Of a stretch of DNA of 5,125 bases, positions 4,731 to 5,125 are shown in pieces. The stretch covers positions 1-5,125 of the forward strand of contig PWSB01000131.1 of the NCBI GenBank assembly GCA_003563375.1, read 5' to 3'. The stretch's first letter is position 1; each line of letters starts with the position of its first letter. Source of the stretch: Actinomycetota bacterium. GTDB lineage: Bacteria > Actinomycetota > Humimicrobiia > Humimicrobiales > Humimicrobiaceae. A program made the position numbers and the translations under genes. The notes beneath the pieces were generated by a model. It had not been told where the DNA came from. It worked only from the letters and a program-made list of their open reading frames with translations, and did not search any database.

Positions 4731-5125
4731 TTAACCTTTAGAGGCCAGAGAAGTTCCATCTTCATTTTTTTTCAATAATTGCAACATTTTCTTTAAGCAT
4801 AGACTGTCAATAATAAGTGTATCTACTAACCCAGCTCTTATAGCGCCCAGAATAGCATTAACTTTTCTTAGACCGCCAGCCACTAAAATTTTATTTTCTA
4901 TTTTCACCAAATCTTCTGTTCTTATGCATATAGCTCTATTGTGTATCCGGGTCTTGCATATATTTTCACTGGAATCAAAAAATTTAAAAATAGTTTCTCC
5001 GATAATCCTTTTTTTAACCAATTCCTCTATTTCAGTACTTTTCAAATAATCTTTATAATAAAAATTTGTAGAATAGGGATCAAAGACTCCAACTGATAAA
5101 AGTGCTACATTTATGGTCTCATGCA
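4731..5125 (-). CDS. SorC-family transcriptional regulator, C-terminal part (cut by window edge)
   Basis: The frame is open from the right edge of the window to TAA at 4731-4733, giving 130 visible residues of the C-terminal sugar-binding domain. It begins in HETINVALLSVGVFDPYST, the core strand before the effector pocket. It continues through KKRIIGETIFKFFD, equivalent to the family's GxVGDIxxRFFD segment. It ends with the typical VAGGLRKVNAILGAIRAGLVDTLIIDSLCLKKMLQLLKK. Family members are usually about 310-340 residues with an N-terminal helix-turn-helix, which would lie to the right, outside this window. They sense phosphorylated sugars and control sugar-catabolic genes. A TTG at 5043-5045 could be mistaken for a start, but coding similarity continues upstream of it. 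The same-strand isomerase gene is the likely target. Confidence 0.85.
   Translation of the reverse strand, partial: HETINVALLSVGVFDPYSTNFYYKDYLKSTEIEELVKKRIIGETIFKFFDSSENICKTRIHNRAICIRTEDLVKIENKILVAGGLRKVNAILGAIRAGLVDTLIIDSLCLKKMLQLLKKNEDGTSLASKG

Noticed and set aside
4720..4733. Plus-strand terminator suggested by AGGC/GCCT pairing before a T-run near 4724-4730
   Set aside because: The stem is only four pairs, separated from the T-run by several bases, and no plus-strand gene precedes it. On the minus strand the run is A, so it cannot end the regulator transcript.
5043..5045. TTG as the start of a short 104-residue protein
   Set aside because: The frame stays open to the window edge, and the residues upstream of this codon continue the SorC sugar-binding domain, so the gene is simply cut by the window.

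Overview
The window looks like chromosomal DNA from a low-GC Gram-positive bacterium, most probably a spore-forming member of the Clostridia. The reasons are AT-rich spacers, strong AGGAGG-type ribosome binding sites, frequent TTG starts, two lipobox-bearing lipoproteins, and protein families typical of Firmicutes (GerMN/Gmad2, YerB/DUF3048, a SorC-type regulator). This is inference from content; no phylogenetic marker is present.

Layout. Positions 1-294 are a leader region with a possible 50-codon ORF, a perfect 19-bp dyad and promoter-like sequence. Positions 295-1497 (+) encode a GerMN-PrcB_C-Gmad2 lipoprotein. Convergent with it, 11 bp away, 1509-2933 (-) encodes a YerB-like DUF3048 lipoprotein. 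Its mature N-terminus carries a duplicated 20-residue unit followed by a long glutamate-rich linker. Positions 2934-3041 hold the yerB promoter region and, on the opposite strand, a consensus-like sigma-A promoter (TTGATA-17-TATAAT) pointing into the next gene in antisense. Positions 3042-3392 (-) encode a small Cys/His-motif protein of the DUF6788 type. After a 240-bp spacer with a clear intrinsic terminator, 3633-4475 (-) encodes a xylose-isomerase-like TIM-barrel sugar isomerase/epimerase. A 255-bp spacer rich in dyads follows. Then 4731-5125 (-) is the C-terminal part of a SorC-family sugar-responsive regulator, cut by the window edge.

How the genes fit together. The right part reads as a sugar-catabolism locus: a SorC-type repressor or activator upstream of a sugar isomerase/epimerase on the same strand, with candidate operators between them. 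The left part is two unrelated cell-envelope lipoproteins facing each other. The DUF6788 gene between them has no obvious partner here and looks more AT-rich than the genes to its left; it may be a remnant or passenger of a mobile element.

No rRNA, tRNA, CRISPR array or complete insertion sequence was recognised. I did not find convincing evidence of a wholly new system. The least explained items are the exact 34-bp internal repeat in the yerB-like gene, the antisense promoter facing the DUF6788 gene, and the paired dyads between the regulator and the isomerase.
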